DNA from: Actinomyces sp. oral taxon 448 str. F0400
GTDB lineage: Bacteria > Actinomycetota > Actinomycetes > Actinomycetales > Actinomycetaceae
Assembly (NCBI RefSeq): GCF_000220835.1
Contig: NZ_GL985606.1
Coordinates: 1,887,865 to 1,951,864 of the forward strand
Direction: 5' to 3'
DNA length: 64,000 nucleotides
This document shows positions 53,320 to 62,583 of the stretch, one piece after another. The stretch's first letter is position 1. Every line of letters begins with the position of its first letter. The position numbers and the translations under genes were made by a program. The notes below the pieces were generated by a model that was given only the letters and a program-made list of their open reading frames with translations, was not told the origin of the DNA and did not search any database.

Positions 53320-55440
53320 TCAAACCTCGGCGCAGTCATCCGGAACGAAGCCGGCGTCGAGAATACCCACGAGGTTGGACACGCGCTCATCGAGCGTGCG
53401 GCCCAAGCCCTGCGGGGTGATCGTATTGGTCAGTGAAATGCCGTCGAGCGCGTCGTTGTAGTCGAGCTTGCCGACGGAGAGCATGGAGGCGACCATGCCG
53501 TGCGTGTCCATGCCGTTCTCAGGGTTAGCGCCCGGGGAGAAGGGGGTGCCCTTCTCGTGACCGGATGGGAAGGCTCCGGTCGCCTTGCCGTAGACGACGT
53601 TGGAGGTGATCGTCAGCACAGACTGGGTGGGAATCGCGTCGCGGTAGAAGGGCTGCTCCTTGATCTTGGACATAATCGTGTGGACCACGGTGGCGGCGAT
53701 GTCGTCGGCGCGGTCGTCGTCATTGCCGTAGAGTGGGAAGTCGCCCTCGGTGATGTAGTCGATCACGAGGCCGGTCTCGTCGCGCACGGGGGTGACCGTG
53801 GCGTACTTGATCGCGCTCAATGAATCGGCGACGATCGACAGGCCGGCGATGCCGCACCCCATGGTGCGCACGATGTTGGAGTCGTGGAGGGCCATCTCGA
53901 TGGCCTCGTAGGCGTAACGGTCGTGGCAGTAGTGAATGATGTTGAGGGCCTCGACGTACGTCGCGACGACCCAGTCGAGCATCTTCTCGTACCTGTCCCA
54001 CACGTCGTCGAAATCGAGCGGCCCGTCGCCCTCGACGCCCGGAAGACCGGTGACGACCTGCTTACCGGTCATCTCATCGCGCCCGCCGTTGATGGCGTAG
54101 AGCAGCGCCTTAGCGGAGTTGACACGGGCGCCGAAGAACTGCATCTGCTTGCCCACGCGCATCGGGGACACGCAGCAAGCGATCGCGGCATCATCGCCCC
54201 AGTGCTCGCGGATCTGCTCATCCGCCTCGTACTGGATGGAGGAGGTCGTAACCGAGATGAGCGCGCAGAAGTCCTTGTAGCCCTGCGGAAGCTTCTCGTC
54301 CCAGAAGATCGTGATGTTGGGCTCGGGAGCCGGGCCGAGATTGCGCAGCGTCTGCAGGAGACGGAAGGAGGTCTTGGTGACCATGGCTCGGCCGTCGTCG
54401 CCGAATCCTGCATCCGACCACGTGGCCCAATACGGATCTCCGGAGAAGATCTGGTCGTAATCGGTGGTGCGCAGAAAACGGGTGATGCGCAGCTTCATGA
54501 CGATGTTGTCAATGAGCTCCTGGGCGCGTGACTCGTCAATGAGGCCGGCCTTCAGGTCGCGTTCGAAGTAGATGTCGAGGAACGCCGACAGCCGACCGAT
54601 CGACATGGCGGCGCCGTCCTGGGACTTCACGGAGGCGAGGTAGGCGAAGTAGGTCCACTGCACGGCCTCATGGGCGTTGCGCGCGGGGCCGGAGATGTCG
54701 AACCCGTAGGAGGCCGCCATATTCTTGAGCTTCTTGAGGGCCTTGATCTGCTCGGCGTGCTCCTCGCGGTAGCGCGCCCAGTGCTCTGAGAAGGGCTCGT
54801 CAGCATCGATGTCCTTGGCCTTCTGCTTGAGCTCGATGAGTCGGTCGACCCCGTACAGGGCGACACGGCGGTAATCGCCGATAATACGGCCGCGTCCGTA
54901 GGCGTCGGGCAACCCGGTGATGATGTGGCTCGAGCGAGCGGCGCGAATGCGCGGGGTGTAGATGTCGAAGACGGCATCGTTGTGAGTCTTGCGGTAGCGC
55001 GTGAAGATCTTCTGAACGTCGGGGTTGACCTCTTTGCCCGCCTCCTTGATCGCCTGGGCGACCATACGCCACCCGCCGTTGGGCATCATGGCCCGCTTGA
55101 GCGGGGAGTCGGTCTGAAGCCCAACGATAACGTCATCATCTTCGGAGATGTAGCCGGGCTTGAAGGCGTCGATGTCCGATGGGGTGTCGGTGTCGACGTC
55201 GAGGATGCGGACCTTGCGCTCCTCGGAGAGGTAGTTGTTCTCAAGTGTGTCCCACAGGCGAAGGGTCTTCTCGGTAGCGTCGGCGAGGAACGAGGCGTCT
55301 CCGTCGTAAGGAGTGTAGTTGCGCTGGATGAAGTCGCGGACGTCGATATCGTCGGTCCACGGACCCGTGGCAAAGCCCTCCCACGCATCGCGGCTGATGG
55401 TGTCCTCCGCTGTGGCGGATGCTGTGACCTCAGTGGTCAT
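53320..55440 (-). CDS. pflB: Pyruvate formate-lyase body lacking its glycyl-radical domain
   Basis: Splits pyruvate with CoA to acetyl-CoA and formate. The 706-residue product starts at ATG 55440 after AGGAGG. The catalytic Cys pair is present (AIACCVSPMRVGK, C422-C423). The N-terminal body is as in E. coli and Bifidobacterium, including FIQRNYTPYDGD and MMPNGGWRM. It stops after DERVSNLVGILDAGFVPDDC and AEV, where E. coli PflB continues for about 60 residues containing the radical Gly. There is no frameshift. TGA is followed by 63 bp and a clear ribosome-binding site for the separate domain gene. Complementation in trans is implied. Confidence 0.93.
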   Translation of the reverse strand: MTTEVTASATAEDTISRDAWEGFATGPWTDDIDVRDFIQRNYTPYDGDASFLADATEKTLRLWDTLENNYLSEERKVRILDVDTDTPSDIDAFKPGYISEDDDVIVGLQTDSPLKRAMMPNGGWRMVAQAIKEAGKEVNPDVQKIFTRYRKTHNDAVFDIYTPRIRAARSSHIITGLPDAYGRGRIIGDYRRVALYGVDRLIELKQKAKDIDADEPFSEHWARYREEHAEQIKALKKLKNMAASYGFDISGPARNAHEAVQWTYFAYLASVKSQDGAAMSIGRLSAFLDIYFERDLKAGLIDESRAQELIDNIVMKLRITRFLRTTDYDQIFSGDPYWATWSDAGFGDDGRAMVTKTSFRLLQTLRNLGPAPEPNITIFWDEKLPQGYKDFCALISVTTSSIQYEADEQIREHWGDDAAIACCVSPMRVGKQMQFFGARVNSAKALLYAINGGRDEMTGKQVVTGLPGVEGDGPLDFDDVWDRYEKMLDWVVATYVEALNIIHYCHDRYAYEAIEMALHDSNIVRTMGCGIAGLSIVADSLSAIKYATVTPVRDETGLVIDYITEGDFPLYGNDDDRADDIAATVVHTIMSKIKEQPFYRDAIPTQSVLTITSNVVYGKATGAFPSGHEKGTPFSPGANPENGMDTHGMVASMLSVGKLDYNDALDGISLTNTITPQGLGRTLDERVSNLVGILDAGFVPDDCAEV

Positions 55441-55762
55441 CCGTGCCCTCCTGTTGGTGAGTGGCCGGTCGGCCACCCGATCGTGTACGCCCTCGTGAGG
55501 CGCGGCGGCACATCGTTGCGCCGTCGGTACCAGCGTAGGCCGGTCCTCGACGACTGCGGAGGCCGCCCGTCCAGCAGGCCGGTGGGATCACTCACAAGCA
55601 ACGGCTGAGCACTCGTCTATAGGGACTTAAGTCCTAATCCTTCGTTCCGGGAATCGTTGTTGCGGACACCGAGTTTCCCGACGGTCATGGCCATCTTCCC
55701 GTCTTCGCATAAGCGTCGGTCATCGTGTCGATAGGACGGGCGTCCCACGACCTCGATGCCCG
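55441..55762. other. pflB upstream region
   Basis: No gene lies here. It separates dxs from pflB on the same strand and holds the DosR-like palindrome at 55622-55635 and a short GGACG/CGTCC stem near 55735-55746 that may follow dxs transcription or belong to a leader. Confidence 0.4.
55622..55635. promoter_or_regulatory. DosR/DevR-box-like palindrome upstream of pflB
   Basis: GGGACTTAAGTCCT contains a perfect 12-bp palindrome (55623-55634, GGACTTAAGTCC). It matches the core of the mycobacterial DosR box (GGGACTWWAGTCCC) with one mismatch at the edge. It lies about 182 bp before the pflB start, in the only gap ahead of an anaerobic operon. DosR controls hypoxia genes in mycobacteria. Use here by a DosR-like regulator is inferred. 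Confidence 0.4.
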
Positions 55763-57724
55763 TCACGAGGCGTCCAGCAGACGGCGGGCGGTGTCCACGA
55801 TGCCCGCCTCGTCCATGCCGAAGTCAGCCAGGAGCTGGGCACGGGCGGCGGTGCCCGGGAACCGACGCGGGACTCCCACGCGAGCCACGGCCGGGCTGCG
55901 GCGCCCGCCCCGAACGGCGGCGTCGTCGAGGGCGTCCCTCAGCTGGGAGCCGATGCCGCCGTCGGCCAGACCGTCCTCCACGACGACGACTGCCGCGGCC
56001 GACAGCGCCGCCTCCACCAGCGTCCGCGGCACCGGCACGACCCAGCGGGGCGCCACGACGGTCACGGCGCGTCCCTCCCCGGCCAGCGCCCGCCCCGCCG
56101 CCAGGACGGTGGACGTCATGGCTCCCACGGCCACCAGGAGCAGGTGCTCATCGCAGGCGAACTCCTGCGACGGCTCCGCCAGCACGTCGACCGCCTCGAA
56201 AGGCGCGTCCTGAGGCCCTAGGACGCGCAGGGCGGGGACGGGATCGGGCAGGGCCCCCTTGGGGTAGCGCAGCACGGTGGGGGCGTCGGTGGTCGCCACG
56301 GCGGTGCGCAGGCCCTCGCGCAGGCTGACCTCGTCCCGCGGCGCGGCCAGGTGCAGCCCAGGCACGTGGGAGAGCAGCGCCATGTCCCACACGCCGTTGT
56401 GACTGGCGCCATCAGTACCGGTCAATCCGGCGCGGTCGAGCACGATCGTGACCGCCTCCCGGTGCAGGCCCACGTCCATGAGGACCTGGTCGAAGGCGCG
56501 GTTGAGGAAGGTCGCGTACAGCGCCACCACGGGGTGAAGGCCCGCGAAGGCCATGCCCGCGCTGACGGTCAGAGCGTGCTGCTCGGCGATGCCGACGTCG
56601 ATGACCCGGTCGGGCAGGGCGTCCGCCATCGGCTGGAGCCCGACCGGTTGCTGCATGGCGGCGGTCACCCCGACGATCCGTTCATCGGCACGCGCGAGGT
56701 CCAGCACCTCCTCGGCGAAGACGGAGGTCCAGCCGAAGCGCGAGGGCACGATCGGCAGTCCCGTCTCGGGATGGATGCGTCCGACGGCGTGGAAACGGTC
56801 GGCCACATCCTCCTCGGCGGGCGTATAGCCGCGGCCCTTCTGGGTGATGACGTGGACGATGACCGGCTCGGCGTACTCGCGCGCCCGCGTCAGAGCGAAC
56901 TCCAGAGCCGTCTCGTCGTGCCCATCGACCGGCCCGGTGTACTTGATGCCGAGGTCCTCGAAGAAGGCCGACGGAACGAGAACATCCTTCAGTCCCCGCT
57001 TGAGGCCGTGCAGCGCGTCGAAGGCCGCGCGCCCCGGAGCCCCCTGGGTCAGCAGGACGCGCTTGACCCCGGCGAGCATCCGCTCGTAACCGGGGTTAGT
57101 GCGAAGGGCGTCCAGGTGGTGGGCCAGGCCGCCGATGGTGGGGGCGTAGGAGCGCCCGTTGTCATTGACGACGATGACCAGATGCTTGTCCGAGGAGTCG
57201 GCGATGTTGTCCAGGGCCTCCCAGGCCATGCCTCCGGTCAGCGCCCCGTCGCCGATGACGGCCACCACATGGCGGTTATCGTGCCCCTGGAACCGGTTGG
57301 CTCGGGCGATGCCGTCGGCCCATGACAGGGAGGTCGAGGCGTGGGAGTTCTCCACGACGTCGTGCACGGACTCGTCGCGAGCCGGGTACCCCGACAGTCC
57401 CCCGCGCTCACGCAGGCGGGTGAAGTCCTGCCTGCCGGTGAGCAGCTTATGGACGTAGGCCTGGTGGCCGGTGTCGAAGACGATCGTGTCGCGCGGAGAC
57501 CGGAAGATGCGATGCAGCGCCAGGGTCAGCTCGACGACGCCGAGGTTGGGCCCCAGGTGCCCACCGGTGCGGGAAACCGTGGCGACCAGGTATCTACGGA
57601 TCTCGCCAGCGAGGACGACCAGGTCCTCACTGGTCAGTCGGTCCAGGTCGCCGGGACGGGCGATGGAGGACAGCAGCGGCGTACGGGGCAGTGCGGTATC
57701 GGCCACTGCCGTCTTCTCACTCAT
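55763..57724 (-). CDS. dxs: 1-deoxy-D-xylulose-5-phosphate synthase
   Basis: Thiamine-diphosphate enzyme of the MEP isoprenoid pathway, pyruvate + glyceraldehyde-3-phosphate. The 653-residue product starts at ATG 57724 with GGGAGGAA upstream. Family signatures are GGHLGPNLGVVELTLALH, DTGHQAYVHKLLTGR, the ThDP-binding GDGALTGGMAWEALDN, GPVDGHD and, in the pyrimidine domain, AEQHALTVSAGMAFAG and DRAGLTGTDGASHNG. The size is normal. It is divergent from the S9 peptidase gene. Confidence 0.95.
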   Translation of the reverse strand: MSEKTAVADTALPRTPLLSSIARPGDLDRLTSEDLVVLAGEIRRYLVATVSRTGGHLGPNLGVVELTLALHRIFRSPRDTIVFDTGHQAYVHKLLTGRQDFTRLRERGGLSGYPARDESVHDVVENSHASTSLSWADGIARANRFQGHDNRHVVAVIGDGALTGGMAWEALDNIADSSDKHLVIVVNDNGRSYAPTIGGLAHHLDALRTNPGYERMLAGVKRVLLTQGAPGRAAFDALHGLKRGLKDVLVPSAFFEDLGIKYTGPVDGHDETALEFALTRAREYAEPVIVHVITQKGRGYTPAEEDVADRFHAVGRIHPETGLPIVPSRFGWTSVFAEEVLDLARADERIVGVTAAMQQPVGLQPMADALPDRVIDVGIAEQHALTVSAGMAFAGLHPVVALYATFLNRAFDQVLMDVGLHREAVTIVLDRAGLTGTDGASHNGVWDMALLSHVPGLHLAAPRDEVSLREGLRTAVATTDAPTVLRYPKGALPDPVPALRVLGPQDAPFEAVDVLAEPSQEFACDEHLLLVAVGAMTSTVLAAGRALAGEGRAVTVVAPRWVVPVPRTLVEAALSAAAVVVVEDGLADGGIGSQLRDALDDAAVRGGRRSPAVARVGVPRRFPGTAARAQLLADFGMDEAGIVDTARRLLDAS

Positions 57725-57943
57725 CAACGCGTTCCTCCCGGTCCTGGTCCTCCCGTGCACCCGCACCGGCCCCGCCCGTGCGACATCGCGGGCCCGCCGC
57801 ACGTGTGTCGACGCCCCCAGCATAAGCGTCGGGGTCATGGTCCCGGAGACGTCACCGCACCCGCGCACGAGCACGTAGGGTAGAGACCCAGAATGCGCGG
57901 CACGCCCGCGCTGCGCCCCGCCGCACCCCACTCAGGAGGAACC

Positions 57944-59947
57944 ATGAGCACCACTGCTCCGTTCGGGACCTGGCCCTCTCCCATCACGCCCGGCACCATC
58001 ACCACCCGGACAGTGCGCCTGTCGCAGGTGCGCGTGGACGGCGCGGACACCTACTGGGTCGAGCAGCGCGCCTCGCAGGCGGGCCGCAACGTGCTGCTGC
58101 GCCGCAGCGGGGACGGCTCGGTCGGCGAGATCCTCCCCCTGACTCCCTCCGACGAACTCGTGGACGTGCGCACCCGCGTCCACGAGTACGGCGGGCACGC
58201 CTACGCCGTCGACTCGGGGATCGTCGTCGTCTCCCATGCCGGCGACGGGCGCCTGTACCGCTACGACGTCGCCCACCGCATGCGCGGCCTGGTGCCCCTG
58301 ACGATCTACGGGGACGTGCGGCACGGGGACCTCGAGATCGACACGGCGCGTGGCCTGGTCTACGCGGTGCGCGAGGACCACCGCGGGCGGGGCGAGGCCG
58401 TCAACTCCCTAGTGGCGATCCCACTGGACGGATCCGCGGCCCGCGACGACGCCCCGGTGACCACCGTCGTGTCGGGCACGGACTTCGTAACCTCTCCGAC
58501 CCTGTCACCCGACGGCGAGCACCTCGCGTGGATCACGTGGAACCACCCGAGCATGCCGTGGGAGAGCACGACCATGCATGTGGGCGACCTGCTCTCCGAT
58601 GGCGGCATCGGGGAGCAGACCGTCATCGACGGCGGCGGCAATGCCGTTTCCGAGCCCCGGTGGACCGAGGAGTGCGAACTGGTTCATATCTCCAACGCCT
58701 CGGGCTTCTCCAACCTGTACCGCACCGAGGGCTTCCCCCGCCGCGGCACCAACCACGAGGGATGGACCGCCGATCTGCGCACCCGCCCCCTGCACCCGGC
58801 CGAGGCGACCTTCACCTCCCCCGCGTGGGTGCTGGGCCCCCACCACTACGACGTGCTGGACGGCGAGCACCTCATCGCCTCCTGGGCCCGTGACGGCGTG
58901 TGGCACCTGGGTACGATCCGGCTGTCCAACGGTGAACTCGAGGAGTGGAACGTGGGCTGGCAGCCGCTGGGCAACGTCGCCTCCTCGGCGGGGCGCGTCG
59001 TCCTGCTGGCGAACAATGAGATGGAGCTGCCCGCGATCGTCGAAGTGCGCGACGGCGGCGTCGAGGTGCTGCGAGGCTCGGGCGAGTTCGCGGCCGAGGC
59101 CATCGGCGTCTCCCTGCCGACGCCCGTGGCCTGGCCGACCACCGGGGGCGCCACCGCGCACGGCTTCTTCTACCCGCCGGCCTCGGCCATCCGCACCGGC
59201 CCCGCCGACGAGCTGCCCCCGTTGATCGTCAACGTCCACGGCGGCCCGACGGCGGCGGCCCGACCCGGCTACGATCTGAACATCCAGTACTGGACCAGCC
59301 GCGGATTCGCCTATCTGGACGTCAACTACCGGGGCTCGACCGGCTACGGCACCGACTACCGGCGCGCGCTCGACGGGCACTGGGGCGTCTACGATGCGGA
59401 CGACGTCATCGCCGGCGCCCGGTTCCTCGCCGACTCCGGTGAGGTCGACCGGGCCCGCATCGCGGTACGCGGCGCTTCGGCCGGCGGCTTTACGGCCCTG
59501 GCCGCGCTCACCCGCTCGACGGTTTTCAGCGCCGGAACCTCTCTGTACGGCGTGGCGGACCTGGCCCGACTGACCCGCACTACTCACAAATTTGAGTCCC
59601 GCTACATCGGCGCACTGGCGGGGGCGCGAGACGCCGACGACCCGATCCTGGCCGAGCGCTCGCCGCTGCACCACATCGACGACATCCACGCCCCTCTCCT
59701 GCTCCTGCAGGGCAGCGAGGATCCGATCGTACCGGCGGACCAGGCGACCGCGATGTACGAGGCCGTCAGAGCCAAGGGTCTGCCGGTCGCTCTCGAGGTC
59801 TTCCAGGGCGAGGGTCACGGGCTGCGGCTCGCCTCGAACATCCACCGGGCACTGCGCACGGAACTGAGCTTCTACACCCGGGTGTGGGGCATGGCGTCCT
59901 CGGAGGAGGACCCGGTCCTGGTGCAGGTGGAGAATCTGGCCCACTGA
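57944..59947 (+). CDS. Prolyl oligopeptidase family (S9) serine peptidase
   Basis: The 667-residue protein starts at ATG 57944 after AGGAGGA. An N-terminal beta-propeller-like region (HEYGGHAYAV, FVTSPTLSPDGEHLAWITWN) precedes the alpha/beta-hydrolase domain. The domain has VHGGPTAA, NYRGSTGYGTDYR, the nucleophile GASAGG, Asp in GSEDPIVPADQ and His in GEGHGLRL. No signal peptide is visible, so it is cytosolic. Peptide substrates are not known. Confidence 0.9.
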   Translation: MSTTAPFGTWPSPITPGTITTRTVRLSQVRVDGADTYWVEQRASQAGRNVLLRRSGDGSVGEILPLTPSDELVDVRTRVHEYGGHAYAVDSGIVVVSHAGDGRLYRYDVAHRMRGLVPLTIYGDVRHGDLEIDTARGLVYAVREDHRGRGEAVNSLVAIPLDGSAARDDAPVTTVVSGTDFVTSPTLSPDGEHLAWITWNHPSMPWESTTMHVGDLLSDGGIGEQTVIDGGGNAVSEPRWTEECELVHISNASGFSNLYRTEGFPRRGTNHEGWTADLRTRPLHPAEATFTSPAWVLGPHHYDVLDGEHLIASWARDGVWHLGTIRLSNGELEEWNVGWQPLGNVASSAGRVVLLANNEMELPAIVEVRDGGVEVLRGSGEFAAEAIGVSLPTPVAWPTTGGATAHGFFYPPASAIRTGPADELPPLIVNVHGGPTAAARPGYDLNIQYWTSRGFAYLDVNYRGSTGYGTDYRRALDGHWGVYDADDVIAGARFLADSGEVDRARIAVRGASAGGFTALAALTRSTVFSAGTSLYGVADLARLTRTTHKFESRYIGALAGARDADDPILAERSPLHHIDDIHAPLLLLQGSEDPIVPADQATAMYEAVRAKGLPVALEVFQGEGHGLRLASNIHRALRTELSFYTRVWGMASSEEDPVLVQVENLAH

Positions 59948-59993
59948 CCGCAGCCACCGGGGCGGGCCCGCACCGACGGATGCCGCCCCGTCT

Positions 59994-61424
59994 ATGCCCA
60001 TGACCATCCGACCCGCGTGCGAACGACTGAGCAGCAACATCCTGGGACTGCTGCGTCACCACCGCAGCGGCTTGTTCATGCTGGCCATCGCCGTCGGTCT
60101 GGTCTCGGGAGCGGGCGCCGTCCTGTTCCGCCTCGGCATCGATGCCTGGACCAAAACGCTGACTGGTGCGCAGGACTACACGCTGTCCCTGGGTCCCGGC
60201 ACGGGCGCGCTCTCCTTCCTGGGGCGGTGGTTCATCGTGGCCGCACCCGTGTTGTCGGGACTGGTCATCGGTCCCCTCATGACGTGGCCGGGTCGTGCGC
60301 CGACGGGGCACGGTGTAGCGGGCGTGCTGTGGTCGTCGAGGGCTTCCGACGGCGTCATGGCCCCAGGTCCCGCCGCGACGACGGTGGTCTGCGCGGTGCT
60401 GACCATCGGCGGCGGAGGGTCGGTGGGGCCCGAGGGCCCGATCGCCGAGCTCGGGGCGAGCAGCGCAAGTCTGTTCGGCCGGCGCCTGGGGTTGCCCCGG
60501 CAAGCGGTGCGGCTTCTGGCGGCCGCAGGTACGGCTGCGGGCATCGCCGCGGCTTTCAACGCCCCGCTCGCGGGCGCTTTCTTCGCCATGGAGGTGGTTC
60601 TGGTCGATTTCACAGTCGACGCCTTCACGTTCGTGGTGCTCGCCTGTGTGTCCTCGACTGTGCTCTCCCACCACCTGCTGGGCACGTCGCTGTCGTTGTC
60701 CCTGCCCGCCCTCAACCTCGCGGGCACCGCCCAGCTCGGGTGGGTCGCCGCGCTCGGCGTTCTAGGTGGTCTGACCGGAGCTGGCTTCTCCCGCTGCCGG
60801 TACCTGAGCGCCGACGCCGTGTCCGCGGGAGCCGACCGGCTCCAGCTGCCCCTGTGGGCGCGCCCCGCCGTGGGAGGTTTGCTGGTCGGGGGGCTTCTTC
60901 TGGGGATTCCCAGCATGTACGGCGAGTCCTCGGCGGTGCTCGGCCGGGCTCTCGACGGGCGCTACCCGGCGCTGGTCCTGGCCGGCTTGGTCCTGGCGAA
61001 GATCGTGGCGACATCAGTGACTCTGGCGGTGGGCATGCCCGGAGGCGTCTTCGCCCCGTCATTGTTCATCGGAGGCATGCTGGGTGCATGCTTCGGCACT
61101 TTCGTAGCGCCCGATCGCCCCCATGCGGCCGCCGTTTTCGGAGTGCTAGGGATGGGGGCGGTGTTCTCGGGCGCTGCCCGTGCACCGATCACCGGGATTG
61201 TTCTCATCATCGAGATGACCGGAGAGTACAACCTGCTGACCCCGCTCATGCTCGCTGTGGTACTGTCCACGGTGACGGGACGGTTCCTAACCTGCTCGAC
61301 CATCTACACTGAGGAACTGCGCCGCCGCGGCATGAGCATCGAGGACCCGCAAGCGCCCACCTCGTTCGGCGCCCGTGTGCAAAGGCGCTGGCGGGCTCGT
61401 CGGAACTCCACCGGCCGACCATAG
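59994..61424 (+). CDS. ClC-family chloride channel or H+/Cl- exchanger
   Basis: A 476-residue protein with about 11 membrane helices. Chloride-pathway motifs are GHGVAGVL, GGGGSVGPEGPIAELGA (gating Glu in GPEGP) and GMPGGVFAPSLFIGG. The second Glu needed for proton coupling in exchangers seems present in FAMEVVLVD. A cytosolic tail of about 35 basic residues has no CBS domain. It follows the peptidase by 46 bp. Confidence 0.88.
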   Translation: MPMTIRPACERLSSNILGLLRHHRSGLFMLAIAVGLVSGAGAVLFRLGIDAWTKTLTGAQDYTLSLGPGTGALSFLGRWFIVAAPVLSGLVIGPLMTWPGRAPTGHGVAGVLWSSRASDGVMAPGPAATTVVCAVLTIGGGGSVGPEGPIAELGASSASLFGRRLGLPRQAVRLLAAAGTAAGIAAAFNAPLAGAFFAMEVVLVDFTVDAFTFVVLACVSSTVLSHHLLGTSLSLSLPALNLAGTAQLGWVAALGVLGGLTGAGFSRCRYLSADAVSAGADRLQLPLWARPAVGGLLVGGLLLGIPSMYGESSAVLGRALDGRYPALVLAGLVLAKIVATSVTLAVGMPGGVFAPSLFIGGMLGACFGTFVAPDRPHAAAVFGVLGMGAVFSGAARAPITGIVLIIEMTGEYNLLTPLMLAVVLSTVTGRFLTCSTIYTEELRRRGMSIEDPQAPTSFGARVQRRWRARRNSTGRP

Positions 61425-61483
61425 GTGCGGACGCGCGTCTGGTGAGTCGCCGACCGTTCCTCTTCCCGTTTGCCGGCGGCCCG

Positions 61484-61996
61484 TCAGCGGTCCGCCGAGT
61501 GTCGGCGCTCTGCCAGGGTGGCGCCCAGCTCGTCCATCCGCTCGGCATTGATGACGATGCGCCGCGGGTTGCTCAACCACATCCAGCCCGCCGCCATCAA
61601 CGGCAGCAGGAGCGGCAGGTAGCACAGTTGCCGACCGCCGTCGGCCCACACGCTGGCCTCGAGCCCCTCAGCAGCATCGGTCCAGGTCAGCACGCCGATG
61701 AGCGCCGCCCCGGTCAGCAGCGCGCTCAGACTCATCCATCCGATGAGCCGCATCCGTCGCCCGTTGTGCGCAACGCACACCGCCAAGAGGATGAACAGAA
61801 GGCCGACGGCGACATTAATCGACCCGACCACCGGCGCTGCGGTGGGCGTGCGCACCAGCGCCACAGCGGCGGGTGCGAGGACGGCCAGCCCGAAGACGGC
61901 GAAGACGACGACGAGGAGTCGGCCCCAGCCGTGGGCGGGGCGGCGCCGGTCCTCGACACCTCGGACCTCAGGACGGTCGTCCACTGGTGCAGGCAT
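61484..61996 (-). CDS. Hypothetical membrane protein, four helices
   Basis: The 170-residue protein has four hydrophobic segments (about 26-48, 57-77, 84-104 and 124-141). The N-terminus is charged and the C-terminus is basic and cytosolic (NPRRIVINAERMDELGATLA). ATG 61996 has GAGAGGAGA about 9 nt upstream. I do not recognise the family. It converges with the ClC gene and is divergent from the remnants at 62 kb. Confidence 0.6.
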   Translation of the reverse strand: MPAPVDDRPEVRGVEDRRRPAHGWGRLLVVVFAVFGLAVLAPAAVALVRTPTAAPVVGSINVAVGLLFILLAVCVAHNGRRMRLIGWMSLSALLTGAALIGVLTWTDAAEGLEASVWADGGRQLCYLPLLLPLMAAGWMWLSNPRRIVINAERMDELGATLAERRHSADR

Positions 61997-62019
61997 CAGT
62001 GCGGCTCTCCTCTCGGGGC

Positions 62020-62446
62020 GTCGGCCGGGACGACGGTGGACTGGTCCAGGACCCTACCATCGCGACCGCGGCCACTCCTGAACCGCCTCCTCCCCCGCCG
62101 GCGTCCTGGGTTCGAACGTCCGCGCCGGCAGCATTCTGGTCGTCGCCGACGCGGGTCCGGGAGGGGAGTCGGACGATGCCGTTGCGCTCACCACGGCTCC
62201 GGCGGCGCGTCAGGCGCTGAACGTGCAGGTGGATGCCTGACCGGCGCCGGCGATGCCTTCGGGCCCCTGCCGGCGCTCGAGCATCTGCGCAGTGCTCTTC
62301 GGGGCACGGGTGTCGGGCCGCCAGTCTCCTGGGATTTCTTCGGAGCCGATGCTGATCCGGGTCCCTCATCGGCACCGGCGGACGCGTGGGAGACGGGCAC
62401 CGGCGCCAATAGTGCGTCGGGCGCGGACATCCGCTCTCGTAGGTGA
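62020..62446 (+). pseudogene. Coding-like remnants before lpd
   Basis: Three overlapping plus-strand frames each hold a coding-like stretch: GLVQDPTIATAATPEPPPPP, then in another frame AGSILVVADAGPGGESDDAV with AARQALNVQVDA and a stop, then LTGAGDAFGPLPALEHLRSA, PVSWDFFGADADPG and a stop at 62446. No start with a ribosome-binding site fits. Together they look like a gene broken by two shifts. I cannot name the family. This could also be GC-rich noise. Confidence 0.3.
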
Positions 62447-62583
62447 GCAGCCTCACCGTTCTCGCAGGACCCAAGTCCTTCTCACGCAGCGGTTCCGACA
62501 CGTGCGGAGCGCACCCAGGTGGAACAATGGCAGACGTGCCGAGCCGCTCCACAAGGGCGGAGGACATCAATGAGGAGTTTTTT

